From: Litorivicinus sp.
GTDB taxonomy: Bacteria > Pseudomonadota > Gammaproteobacteria > Pseudomonadales > Litorivicinaceae
DNA: 30,942 nt
Assembly (NCBI GenBank): GCA_018402605.1
Contig: JAGYIK010000002.1
Coordinates: 1 to 30,942, forward strand
Direction: 5' to 3'
Shown: piece after piece, positions 8,303-16,580 of the stretch
Position numbering within the stretch: position 1 is the first letter of the stretch
Layout of the letters: each line of letters starts with the position of its first letter
Position numbers and translations under genes: made by a program
The notes under the pieces: model-generated
Database searches by the model: none
Told to the model about the DNA's origin: nothing
What the model saw: only the letters and a program-made list of their open reading frames with translations

Positions 8303-10179
8303 TGCCGAACATGAAACTCTTCCACGAGATCCCGCTCGAGCGACCCGTCACGCCGCTTCTTGATCGCATCGATGCACCCCATGATCTACGCAAACTTTCG
8401 CGAGAAGAACTCCGCACCCTAGCCGATGAAGTCCGAGAATATCTTCTGTTCTCCGTCGGGATTTCCGGTGGTCATTTTGGCGCAGGCCTCGGTGTCGTCG
8501 AGCTCACTGTTGCGCTCCATTTCTGTTTTGACACCCCCTTTGACCAACTGGTGTGGGATGTCGGCCATCAGGCCTATCCACACAAAATCCTCACTGGCCG
8601 GCGCGAGCAGTTGTCGACGATCCGCAAAGAAGGCGGACTGGCCGCCTTCCCAGACCGAAAAGAGAGTCCCTATGACACCTTTGGTGTCGGTCACTCGAGT
8701 ACATCGATTAGTGCCGCGCTCGGCATGGCGATCGATGCTCGGATACACCAATCGAGTAGACGCCATGTTGCGGTCATCGGCGACGGCGCCCTGACGGCAG
8801 GCCTCGCGTTTGAAGCACTCAATCATGCAGCCAGCGAAAAAGCCAACCTCCTGGTCATTCTGAACGACAATGACATGTCGATTTCGAGAAACGTCGGCGG
8901 CATCCGCGACTACCTCGCGAAACTCCTCTCATCCAAGGCCTATACGCGAAGCCGAGATGAAGCAAGAAAATTGCTTGAACCCCTGCCACCACTGGCACAT
9001 TTGGCGAAAAAAACCGAAGAGCATTTGAAAGGCATGATGAGTCCAGCCACGCTGTTTGAAGAGATTGGCTTTAACTACATCGGGCCAATTGATGGGCATG
9101 ATCTGTCCAGTCTGGTGACTACACTGAATAACATGAAGGATTTGTCAGGGCCGCAGTTTCTCCATCTCGTCACACAAAAAGGATGCGGCTTCGTCCCAGC
9201 TGAAGACGATCCCATTGGGTACCATGCGATCGGCAAGATTCGTGCGCGTGGTGAGGCGCCCGGCACACCGCAGCCGACCTACTCCAACATCTTTGGGCAA
9301 TGGCTGTGCGATATGGCCGAAGCCGATCCCAAATTAGTCGCTATAACACCTGCAATGTGCGAGGGATCCGACTTGATCGCCTTCGCGGCACGCTTTCCAG
9401 AACGCTATTTCGATGTCGCCATCGCAGAACAGCATGCGGTGTGTTTGGCAGCGGGGCTGGCCACACAGGACAGCAAACCTGTCGTCGCGATTTACTCGAC
9501 ATTTTTGCAGCGCGCCTATGATCAGGTGATTCATGATGTGTGTGTACAAAATTTAAATGTGACCTTTGCCATCGATCGTGCCGGCCTTGTCGGTGAAGAC
9601 GGGCCCACGCACGCCGGCGTCTATGACCTCGCGTATCTGCGCACGCTACCTGACATCATCATTGCTGCACCATCCAGTGAGTCGGAGTGTCGCAAGCTGC
9701 TGTCGACGTGCTACAGGCATCCGGGTCCAGCAGCTGTCAGGTATCCCAGAGGCCAAGGCCCTGAAGAACTCCCTACACCCGATCTCGATACCCTTGAAAT
9801 CGGCCGCGCGCACTGTCGACGAACAGGCCAGTCAGACATTGTCATTTTAGCGTTTGGATCGCGGGTTTTTGCCGCGCTTGAAGCGGCAGAGCCGCTTGAT
9901 GCAACCGTCTATGACATGCGCTGGGTGAAGCCCCTCGATACCGATGTGCTGGATGCGGTGGCCGATGCCAAACTGATCGTCACGGTTGAAGAGCATCAAC
10001 GGATGGGCGGTGCCGGGTCCGCGGTCTCGGAATACTACGTCGATCAAGGTGTTCAACCTCGACTGTTGAGCCTTGCCTTACCGGATCGATTTGAAGCGCA
10101 CGGAAAACCAGAGGCCATGCTCGCCCGTGTCGGGCTCGACACCCAGGGTATTTTAAAAGCGATTGAAGCGCGGGTTTAA
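8302..10179 (+). CDS. dxs: 1-deoxy-D-xylulose-5-phosphate synthase
   Basis: A thiamine-diphosphate enzyme that joins pyruvate and glyceraldehyde 3-phosphate, the first step of the MEP isoprenoid pathway. Its 625 residues carry the three-domain transketolase fold. VWDVGHQAYPHKILTGRR holds an active-site His. The TPP/Mg motif is GDGALTAGLAFEALNHA...NDND. The pyrimidine-domain segment is AIAEQHAVCLAAGLA, followed by DRAGLVGEDGPTHAG and the C-terminal VTVEEHQRMGGAGSAV. The start codon overlaps the ispA stop (TGATG); Met4 is an alternative. The 3' end overlaps the convergent ribA by 4 bp. It lies two genes after xseB, in the same order as in many relatives. Confidence 0.96.
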   Translation: MPNMKLFHEIPLERPVTPLLDRIDAPHDLRKLSREELRTLADEVREYLLFSVGISGGHFGAGLGVVELTVALHFCFDTPFDQLVWDVGHQAYPHKILTGRREQLSTIRKEGGLAAFPDRKESPYDTFGVGHSSTSISAALGMAIDARIHQSSRRHVAVIGDGALTAGLAFEALNHAASEKANLLVILNDNDMSISRNVGGIRDYLAKLLSSKAYTRSRDEARKLLEPLPPLAHLAKKTEEHLKGMMSPATLFEEIGFNYIGPIDGHDLSSLVTTLNNMKDLSGPQFLHLVTQKGCGFVPAEDDPIGYHAIGKIRARGEAPGTPQPTYSNIFGQWLCDMAEADPKLVAITPAMCEGSDLIAFAARFPERYFDVAIAEQHAVCLAAGLATQDSKPVVAIYSTFLQRAYDQVIHDVCVQNLNVTFAIDRAGLVGEDGPTHAGVYDLAYLRTLPDIIIAAPSSESECRKLLSTCYRHPGPAAVRYPRGQGPEELPTPDLDTLEIGRAHCRRTGQSDIVILAFGSRVFAALEAAEPLDATVYDMRWVKPLDTDVLDAVADAKLIVTVEEHQRMGGAGSAVSEYYVDQGVQPRLLSLALPDRFEAHGKPEAMLARVGLDTQGILKAIEARV

Positions 10180-10790
10180 CTAAAACTCTCAGATTGACTG
10201 AGCAGATGCCCAAGTTTGACCGACTTGGTTTTGAGATAGTTGGCATTGTGTGGCGTCAGTCCGGTTTCGATGGCATGACGTTTGACCACCTCAATCCCCA
10301 GCGCTTCCAACGCTTCAACCTTGGTTGGGTTGTTCGTCAACACCTCCACGCGGGTCACCCCAAAGTGTGCGAGCATGGGGCCCACCAAGCTGTAATCTCT
10401 TTGGTCCGCCGCAAATCCCAGCGCGGTGTTGGCATCGACTGTGTCGGCACCCTCGTCTTGCAAGTGATACGCTCGGATTTTGTTTAAGAGCCCAATACCG
10501 CGGCCTTCTTGACGTAAATACAAATGATTCCCGAGCCTCTTCGCTGCAATCGCAGCCATGGCATGCTCAAGTTGCGCACCACAATCACAACGTAAAGATC
10601 CAAATGCATCTCCAGTTAAACACTCTGAGTGCAACCGAATCAGTACAGGCTGCTCGGATGCCGGATCGCCCATGGCCAATGCTACATGTTCTTTACCTGT
10701 CTCCGGCTCTTGGAAACCGTGCAATTGGAAGGTGCCCCAATGGGTGGGAAGTTGGCAGCTGTCGATATGTTTCAGATTCATCATGCTCAT
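10176..10790 (-). CDS. ribA: GTP cyclohydrolase II
   Basis: It opens GTP to 2,5-diamino-6-ribosylamino-pyrimidinone 5'-phosphate, formate and pyrophosphate, the first step of riboflavin synthesis on the purine side. Zinc ligands are visible in CLTGDAFGSLRCDCG (Cys57, Cys68, Cys70). LRQEGRGIGLLNKI and the C-terminal VEVLTNNPTKVEALEALGI are family signatures. The 204 residues match the stand-alone RibA form. The start at 10790 is supported by an ATGA overlap with the pgpA stop; Met3 or Met4 are alternatives. As RibBA upstream lacks the zinc cysteines, this is the only plausible GTP cyclohydrolase II in the window. Confidence 0.96.
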   Translation of the reverse strand: MSMMNLKHIDSCQLPTHWGTFQLHGFQEPETGKEHVALAMGDPASEQPVLIRLHSECLTGDAFGSLRCDCGAQLEHAMAAIAAKRLGNHLYLRQEGRGIGLLNKIRAYHLQDEGADTVDANTALGFAADQRDYSLVGPMLAHFGVTRVEVLTNNPTKVEALEALGIEVVKRHAIETGLTPHNANYLKTKSVKLGHLLSQSESFS

Positions 10791-11263
10791 CCGGCGAAGC
10801 CTGACATCATAGCAAAGACCAGACTCAACAGGAGCACATAAAGCCCAGCGGCCAAGTCATCGGCCAACACGCCGAGGGCGCCTGGGATCTTTTGCTCGCA
10901 CCAAGAAACAGGCCAAGGTTTGAAAATATCAAAGACCCGAAACCCCAAAAATGCGATGCATACACCGAGTGGCCACGACCAGGGTGTGTAAGTCGTCAGG
11001 GCAAATCCGGCAATCCACATTCCAGCCCACTCATCAATCACGATCTGGCCGTGATCCGGCGCTCCAAGAATCTCGCCGGCGATTTTAATACTCCACATCG
11101 CCAATCCGCAGAGGATCACAAATCCCGTCGCCCACAGCCAAAACGGCGCATCCCAGGCCAAAATGACCAAAGGCAGAATCCCAAGTGTACCGGTCGTTCC
11201 TGGCGCCTTTGGTGACAGGCCCGAGCCAAATCCAACGGCCACCCAGTATTGCAATGGCTTCAT
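10787..11263 (-). CDS. pgpA: Phosphatidylglycerophosphatase A
   Basis: An inner-membrane phosphatase that turns phosphatidylglycerophosphate into phosphatidylglycerol. The start chosen is MKPLQYWVAVGFGSGLSP, which overlaps the thiL stop as ATGA; the open frame extends nine codons further but into thiL. Family marks are GFGSGLSPKAPGTTGTL, VIDEWAGMW and FRVFDIFKPWP, with several membrane helices between and ADDLAAG near the end. About 158 residues, as usual. The order nusB-thiL-pgpA is widely conserved; ribA follows by a 4-bp overlap. Confidence 0.94.
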   Translation of the reverse strand: MKPLQYWVAVGFGSGLSPKAPGTTGTLGILPLVILAWDAPFWLWATGFVILCGLAMWSIKIAGEILGAPDHGQIVIDEWAGMWIAGFALTTYTPWSWPLGVCIAFLGFRVFDIFKPWPVSWCEQKIPGALGVLADDLAAGLYVLLLSLVFAMMSGFAG

Positions 11264-12189
11264 CGACTGTGGTCCCAACCCAACACCCAATCCTCAGGCA
11301 GTGGCTGATCATCCAATAAAATCAAGGTGTCGTCTGCGGCCTCAAATTGGCCCAGACAGACCGCACCATGTGGCGCAGCGACGCCGACCGGAATGGCCGC
11401 GAGCAAGCAATAGTCGTCACCGCCCGTTAAGGCAAACTCGAGTGCCTGGTGCTCGTCAAACTGATCCATTAATCCGGGTGCCAAGGGCAAAGTAGCACTA
11501 TCCAAGGAAATCCGAAGTGGAGCGGCAGCGGCCGATAACAGATGATCCAAGTCCTGACAAAGGCCATCTGAAATATCAATCACCGCATGGGCACAGCCCA
11601 CCAATGCACGACCCGCATCCAGAAGCGGCTCAGGTCGCCAATAGCGCTCTGCCCAGGCCGCGTGCTCGTCTGCACGATCTTCGAGAACCTCAAGGTAGGC
11701 CCGTGCACCACCCAAATCACGACCAACCAACCACAGTTGATCGCCTGCGAGCGCACCCGACCGGCCCAGAGCGCGGCCCGCGTCAATCTCACCAATCACC
11801 GTGACATGCGCAGCCAACGGCCCCTTACTGGTATCCCCACCAATGAGATCCACACCCCATTGCACCGCCAGTTGATGCAGTTTTTCTGAAAACTGATCCA
11901 CCCAAGCAGCATCGAAATTAGGCAACGTCAATGACAACAAGAAATAGCGCGGATCCGCACCCATGGCCGCAAGATCACTCAACCCGCGACCGAGTAATCG
12001 CGCCGCAAAGCCCTCAGGCGGACAGAGACTTGGCACATGACGACCGGCCACGAGCGCATCGACAGAAACCACCGTTTGTCGCCCATCAGGCGTTTGGAAG
12101 ACCGCACCATCATCACCATTGCCGACGATGACTGAGGGACCATGGTGATCCCGGTGGAAGTAACGTTTGATCAGATCAAACTCGTTCAC
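11260..12189 (-). CDS. thiL: Thiamine-monophosphate kinase
   Basis: It phosphorylates thiamine monophosphate to thiamine diphosphate using ATP; TPP is the cofactor of Dxs encoded nearby. The PurM-like fold is seen in GNGDDGAVF, VDALVAGRHV (usually VDTLVEGVHF), AAMGADPRYFLLSL, DLIGGDTSKGPL and ISDGLCQDLDHLL. The longest open frame begins upstream inside nusB. The start is placed at the GTG of VNEFDLIKRYF (12189), matching the family N-terminus and overlapping nusB by 14 bp. About 309 residues, normal for the family. Translation is probably coupled to nusB. Confidence 0.93.
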   Translation of the reverse strand: MNEFDLIKRYFHRDHHGPSVIVGNGDDGAVFQTPDGRQTVVSVDALVAGRHVPSLCPPEGFAARLLGRGLSDLAAMGADPRYFLLSLTLPNFDAAWVDQFSEKLHQLAVQWGVDLIGGDTSKGPLAAHVTVIGEIDAGRALGRSGALAGDQLWLVGRDLGGARAYLEVLEDRADEHAAWAERYWRPEPLLDAGRALVGCAHAVIDISDGLCQDLDHLLSAAAAPLRISLDSATLPLAPGLMDQFDEHQALEFALTGGDDYCLLAAIPVGVAAPHGAVCLGQFEAADDTLILLDDQPLPEDWVLGWDHSR

Positions 12190-12646
12190 GAGACCCGTGC
12201 GCAGCCACTTCGACTTGGCGTGTCTCCGCCGCAAGTTGATCAAGCACCCCGTTGACAAACTTATGACCATCGGTGGCGCCAAACTTTTTACTGAGTGCGA
12301 CCGCTTCAGAAATCACCACACGAAATGGCACATCAATGCGCTCCATCAGCTCATAGGCACCAAGCAACAGGATATTGCGCTCAATCGGAGTGAGATCATG
12401 AAACTCACGCTGCAAATGCGGAGTGAGGGCATCGACGAACTCAGAATGGTTGTGGTCAATCCGACTCAATGCCGAATGGAAAAATGCCAAATCGGCGCGT
12501 TTGAGATCGTTATCTGCGCGGAACAATGCCTCAACCTGAGGCATTGGATAACCCGAGAGCTCCCACTGATACAGTGCCTGAACGATCGCCTCACGCGCTC
12601 GGTGGCGCTGTGATGCGGTCGGAGATGCCGGTGCTGTCTCACTCAC
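12176..12646 (-). CDS. nusB: Transcription antitermination factor NusB
   Basis: NusB binds boxA RNA together with NusE/S10 and helps RNA polymerase through rRNA operons. The 156-residue all-helical protein shows RHRAREAIVQALYQWELSG at the N-terminus, then LTPIERNILLLGAYEL and the conserved VVISEAVALSKKFG followed by HKFVNGVLD. It overlaps ribH by 8 bp upstream and thiL by 14 bp downstream, in the classic ribH-nusB-thiL order. Confidence 0.96.
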   Translation of the reverse strand: MSETAPASPTASQRHRAREAIVQALYQWELSGYPMPQVEALFRADNDLKRADLAFFHSALSRIDHNHSEFVDALTPHLQREFHDLTPIERNILLLGAYELMERIDVPFRVVISEAVALSKKFGATDGHKFVNGVLDQLAAETRQVEVAAHGSRERV

Positions 12647-13106
12647 CGAGTTGCCTCAAGATTGAGACCATCTCGATGGCCACCAGTGCCGCTTCTGCAC
12701 CCTTATTTCCAGCTTTGGTGCCAGCGCGCTCGATTGCTTGTTCGATCGAGTCAACGGTCAATACGCCAAATGCACAGGGCACACCCGTGTCCAACTGCAC
12801 CTTGTTTAAGCCACTTGCAGACTCGCCGGCAACATAATCAAAGTGTGGAGTCGATCCACGAATCACCGCACCAAGCGCGATGATCGCATCAACGTCGCCG
12901 CGTTCGGCGACCGCTTGTGCGACCAACGGAATCTCATAAGCGCCGGGTACACGCACCACGGTAATGTTGTCCTCATTGACGCCATGACGGACCAGGGCAT
13001 CGATCGCGCCCTCCACCAATGAGTCGACGATAAACTGGTTAAAACGACCAACAACAATGGTGTAGCGGCCATCGGCATCGGTGAACTGTCCTTCAATCAT
13101 TTGCAT
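12639..13106 (-). CDS. ribH: 6,7-dimethyl-8-ribityllumazine synthase
   Basis: It condenses 5-amino-6-ribitylaminouracil with 3,4-dihydroxy-2-butanone 4-phosphate to form lumazine, the penultimate riboflavin step. Signatures: VVGRFNQFIVDSLVEGA, VPGAYEIPLVAQ, the ALGAVIRGSTPHFDYV active-site loop with its His, and PCAFGVLTVDSIEQA. The 155-residue length is that of the capsid-forming enzyme. The start lies 3 bp after the ribBA stop, and the stop overlaps the nusB start. The product would go to riboflavin synthase, whose gene is not in this cluster. Confidence 0.96.
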   Translation of the reverse strand: MQMIEGQFTDADGRYTIVVGRFNQFIVDSLVEGAIDALVRHGVNEDNITVVRVPGAYEIPLVAQAVAERGDVDAIIALGAVIRGSTPHFDYVAGESASGLNKVQLDTGVPCAFGVLTVDSIEQAIERAGTKAGNKGAEAALVAIEMVSILRQLGE

Positions 13107-13109
13107 GGG

Positions 13110-14217
13110 TTACCCCTTGTATTCCACATATTCCACCACCTCAAGGTCGAACCCTGAGAGCGCACTGAATTTCATTGGTGCAGATAATAAGCGCATCTGC
13201 CCGATACCTGCTTGCCTGAGAATCTGCGATCCGGTGCCGACGGTCAAATATGGCACCAACCGACTGCCGGGTTTTGGCAAAGAATCATCGACATACTGCG
13301 CCAACCGCTCATCCATGGCCTCGGCACCACGCGGCTCCAGAATCACAATGACACCCTCACCGGCCTCGGCCACTGCATGCATGGCGCGTGGTAACGGCCA
13401 ACTGCCGCGCCCACTCCAATCGATCTGCACTAAATCACGGAGCGTGTCCGGCACATGTACGCGCACCAGACAGGGCCGCGCCGCAGAGGGCTGACCTTTA
13501 ATCAGGCACAAATGAGTGCCGCCAAGAATCTGATCTTTGTAAACCTGCAACTGGAATTCACCAAAGGCCGTCTGAATCGGCTCTTCGCGAACCAACTCAA
13601 TCGTTGTCTCGTTGGTTGCACGATACTGGATCAAATCGGCGATGGTGCCAATCGACAGCCCGTGTTGCTCAGCAAAAACCTCAAGCTCCGGACGCCGCGC
13701 CATGGTGCCGTCATCATTCATAATCTCACAGATCACCGAAGCGGGCTCAAGGCCAGCCATACGTGCCAAATCACAGCCGGCTTCAGTGTGGCCTGCCCGC
13801 ATCAAAACGCCACCTGGGCGCGCTTGTACTGGGAATATGTGCCCGGGTTGCACCAAATCAGCTGGTTTCGCAGCCGGTGCCACGGCGGCCTGCACTGTGC
13901 GCGCACGATCGGCCGCACTAATTCCTGTGGTCACACCCTCAGCCGCCTCAATACTGACTGTAAATGCGGTCTTGAAGCGCTCGGTGTGATCACTCACCAT
14001 CGGTGGTAATCCGAGCTGCTGACACCGGTTCTCAGTGAGTGTTAAACAGATCAGTCCACGCGCATGCCGCGCCATGAAGTTGATGTGCTCCGGTGTGCAA
14101 TGCGTCGCTGCGACGACCAGATCGCCTTCGTTCTCGCGATCCTCATCGTCCATCAAGATCACCATCTTGCCGGCACGGATATCGGCAATCAGCGTTTCTA
14201 ATGGCTGCCGGCGGCAT
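13110..14217 (-). CDS. ribBA: DHBP synthase with degenerate GTP cyclohydrolase II domain
   Basis: The N-terminal domain makes 3,4-dihydroxy-2-butanone 4-phosphate from ribulose 5-phosphate. Its motifs are VILMDDEDRENEGDLV, HARGLICLTLTENRC, and RAGHTEAGCDLARMAGL. The C-terminal domain (from about residue 200) resembles GTP cyclohydrolase II but lacks the CxxDxxxSxRCDC zinc site. It keeps the tail GTGSQILRQAGIGQMRLL, so it is probably inactive, as in the RibBX form of other Proteobacteria. The start is uncertain. An ATG at 14217 behind AAGGACAG would give MPRQPLETLIADI if one base of the following CCGCCGG run were removed. A TTG at 14222 is in frame as it stands. The open frame upstream to 14297 overlaps the true ribD end. 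The stop lies 3 bp before ribH. Confidence 0.88.
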
Positions 14218-14229
14218 ATCAATCTGTCC

Positions 14230-15340
14230 TTAAGGTCCAATCCACCGCAGGTCTTCGCCAATCGATCGGCATTCTGAAATGAAAAGTCTCGGTGCATCAG
14301 TCAGCGCTTTGGGGGCCACATCATACAAGGATCGGCCAGAGGGCCCAAGGAGTTTCGCAGCAAAATAGAGCACCCCTGGTCACCCAGTGCTCCCTAATAC
14401 AGGCGCCAGAAAGTGTCGCTCCAGCCTCAACCAACACCTCGTTAATCCCGCGGTGGGCGAACTCTGCCATCAGGGCATGTAAGTCAATTCGCCCCAGCGC
14501 ATCACTGGGCGCCTGCCAGTGCATAATCCGACCACTGTCCAGCGCAGGATGGGAGGCCGGCGCCGTGGTGACCCAGAGCACTGGACCCTCTGCGTGAACC
14601 AACGCAGCGTCGTGCGGCAAGCGTCCACTGGAATCCAAAACAACCCGCAAAGGCTGGCGCTCAGAGAGATCCGTGGGCCAGTCAATGCCCGCGTCAGCAT
14701 ACCGGACAGTCAAGCGTGGATCATCGGCCAAGATGGTGTCGATGCCCGTCACGATGGCTCCACAACGCGCGCGCAATCGCTGCACATCGCGCCTGGCCTC
14801 GGTCCCCGTAATCCATTTGGATGTGCCATCTGCCATGGCTGTTTTGCCATCCAGACTGGCTGCGCTTTTAACCCAAATCCATGGACGATGCGCACGCATC
14901 CGCTGCACAAAGCCCCGGTTTAACGCCTGCGCTTCGACCTCAGACAGGCCGACATCCACCTGAATCCCAGCCGCTCGCAATCGCTCAATGCCTCGGCCCG
15001 AGACCAAGGGATTGGGATCTTCCATGGCGGCCACCACCCGGGTCACACCAGCGGCAATCAACGCATCTGCACAGGGACCCGTTCGCCCCTGATGCGCGCA
15101 GGGCTCGAGTGTCACGTAACAGGTGGCGCCCACCAGCCGATCGGCATCGAGTTTCCGCATGGCCAAAATTTCCGCATGCGGTTCTCCAGGCGCCCGATGA
15201 AATGCGTCAGACAGAATCTGATCATCCCGTGCGATGACCGCGCCCACTCTCGGATTTTCGCCTGTGGTGTACAGCCCACACACCGCCTGATCCAGAGCGC
15301 GACGCATGGCGGCCTGATCGAAGGGTGTCCACTCAGTCAT
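14230..15340 (-). CDS. ribD: Riboflavin deaminase/reductase RibD, frameshift near 3' end
   Basis: A bifunctional enzyme: it deaminates the pyrimidine made by RibA, then reduces its ribose with NADPH. The deaminase zinc site is GEPHAEILAM plus LEPCAHQGRTGPC. The reductase part has VKSAASLDGKTAM and EVLVEAGATLSGA. The start MTEWTPFDQAAMRRAL is seven codons inside the open frame and overlaps nrdR by 8 bp. As written, the frame ends at 14321 with an abnormal tail. In the next frame the expected ending continues, LYFAAKLLGPSGRSLYDVAP to a TAA at 14230-14232. A one-base error near 14365-14395 therefore hides the true C-terminus. Corrected length is about 370 residues, the family norm. Confidence 0.9.
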
Positions 15341-15785
15341 CTGAGAGCTTCTCGATCTCACCGATGAACTCAGTCACATCACTGAAACTCCGATACACCG
15401 AGGCAAAGCGGACATAGGCCACCTGATCGAGCGCTTTAAGCTCACGCATCACATGCTCACCGACCCGACGCGACTCAATTTCTTTGTCCGATTCGTTTTG
15501 CAAAATCCGTTTGATCCGCTGAATACAGGCATCGATTTGCACCGTACTGACAGGACGCTTCTCGAGTGCTCGAATCAATCCACGGCGCAGTTTTTCTTCA
15601 TCAAAGTTCTCGCGCTGGCCGTTGCTCTTTACCACCCGCGGCATCACGAGCTCCGCCGACTCGTAGGTGGAGAATCGCTGATCACAATCTGGACACACCC
15701 GACGCCGCCGAATCTGTGACCCCTCGGCATGGAGACGTGAGTCAATGACTTTGGTATCCAGTGCCTGACAAAACGGGCATCGCAT
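15333..15785 (-). CDS. nrdR: Transcriptional repressor NrdR
   Basis: NrdR binds ATP/dATP and represses ribonucleotide reductase genes at NrdR boxes. The zinc ribbon is MRCPFCQALDTKVIDSR...CPDCDQRFSTYE (two CxxC pairs, residues 3-6 and 31-34). The ATP-cone domain follows, VVKSNGQRENFDEEKLRRGL to about residue 140. 150 residues, typical. It heads the riboflavin cluster, as in many gammaproteobacteria. Its start overlaps the rlmB stop and its end overlaps ribD. I saw no clear NrdR box in the window. Confidence 0.96.
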   Translation of the reverse strand: MRCPFCQALDTKVIDSRLHAEGSQIRRRRVCPDCDQRFSTYESAELVMPRVVKSNGQRENFDEEKLRRGLIRALEKRPVSTVQIDACIQRIKRILQNESDKEIESRRVGEHVMRELKALDQVAYVRFASVYRSFSDVTEFIGEIEKLSDD

Positions 15786-16559
15786 CAGATGCGCCCCTCA
15801 TGTTGTGCAGAGCTACCGAGTGCTCCGCGTTTGCTTTGCAGATCAAACAACAATACGCCAGTGGCCACACTGACATTTAAACTCTCAATCTGACCACACA
15901 TGGGAATGGCAACCAACGCATCACAGACCTCACGGGTCAGCCGGCGAAGACCTGTCCCCTCGGCACCCATCACCAGGGCCATCGGGCCGCCATCGACGAT
16001 CTGCGTCAACTGGCCTTCCGACTCACCGGCGGCACCCACAACCCAATAACCCAATTCCTGTAACCCCCGGAGGCAAGCGCAAGATTAGTCACGCGCACCA
16101 CGGAATGAGTTCACTGGCGCCCGATGATGTTTACGTGCTACCTGATTCAGTGGTGCAGAATTGTCTTTGGGAACGACCACGGCCGCCACTCCAAAGGCCT
16201 CGGCAGAACGCAGGCATGCGCCAAAATTGTGTGGATCTGTGACGCCATCGAGCACAAGTACCAGCGGATTTTGATCCCATCAAAACAATGGGCAAAGCAT
16301 TTTCAGGTTCCATCTCACGTGGGCGGGACATGGCCAATACACCTTGGTGATTTGCCTCACCTGAGGGCAGGGACTCATCAGAGACCCGTGTGGCCACTTC
16401 GCGAACCGCGATGCCTGTGGCCTGTGCCTCGATCATCAAGGCCTGCAATCGTGCCTCACGCACACCGGTGCGGATCCAAATCTGAAACACGGCCGGTCCG
16501 AACGAGTGCGCGAACCGGATCACACCGCAAACAACCCACTGCTGTGCCTCCGGATTCAC
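15785..16559 (-). CDS. rlmB: 23S rRNA Gm2251 methyltransferase RlmB, several frame breaks
   Basis: A SPOUT (TrmH-type) methyltransferase that 2'-O-methylates G2251 of 23S rRNA using S-adenosylmethionine. Pieces in order: MNPEAQQWVVCGV (start at 16559), then REARLQALMIEAQATGI and SGEANHQGVLAM. A second frame has NPLVLVLDGVTDPHNFGACL, the motif 1 region, and RKHHRAPVNSF. The last clean frame from 16054 has the knot motifs MALVMGAEGTGLRRL and IPMCGQIESLNVSVATGVLL. The frame breaks near 16500-16545, 16260-16290 and 16060-16090. All catalytic motifs survive, so this looks like sequence error. The length of about 258 residues is normal. It lies directly downstream of rnr, the classic arrangement. 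Confidence 0.85.
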
Positions 16560-16580
16560 CCTGCGGCCGACGTCGTGCGC

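Noticed and set aside
14218..14330. FMN riboswitch ahead of ribBA
   Set aside because: The interval is the 3' end of ribD; none of the conserved RFN core words (such as CCGGCGGT next to GTGAAA) is arranged as required.
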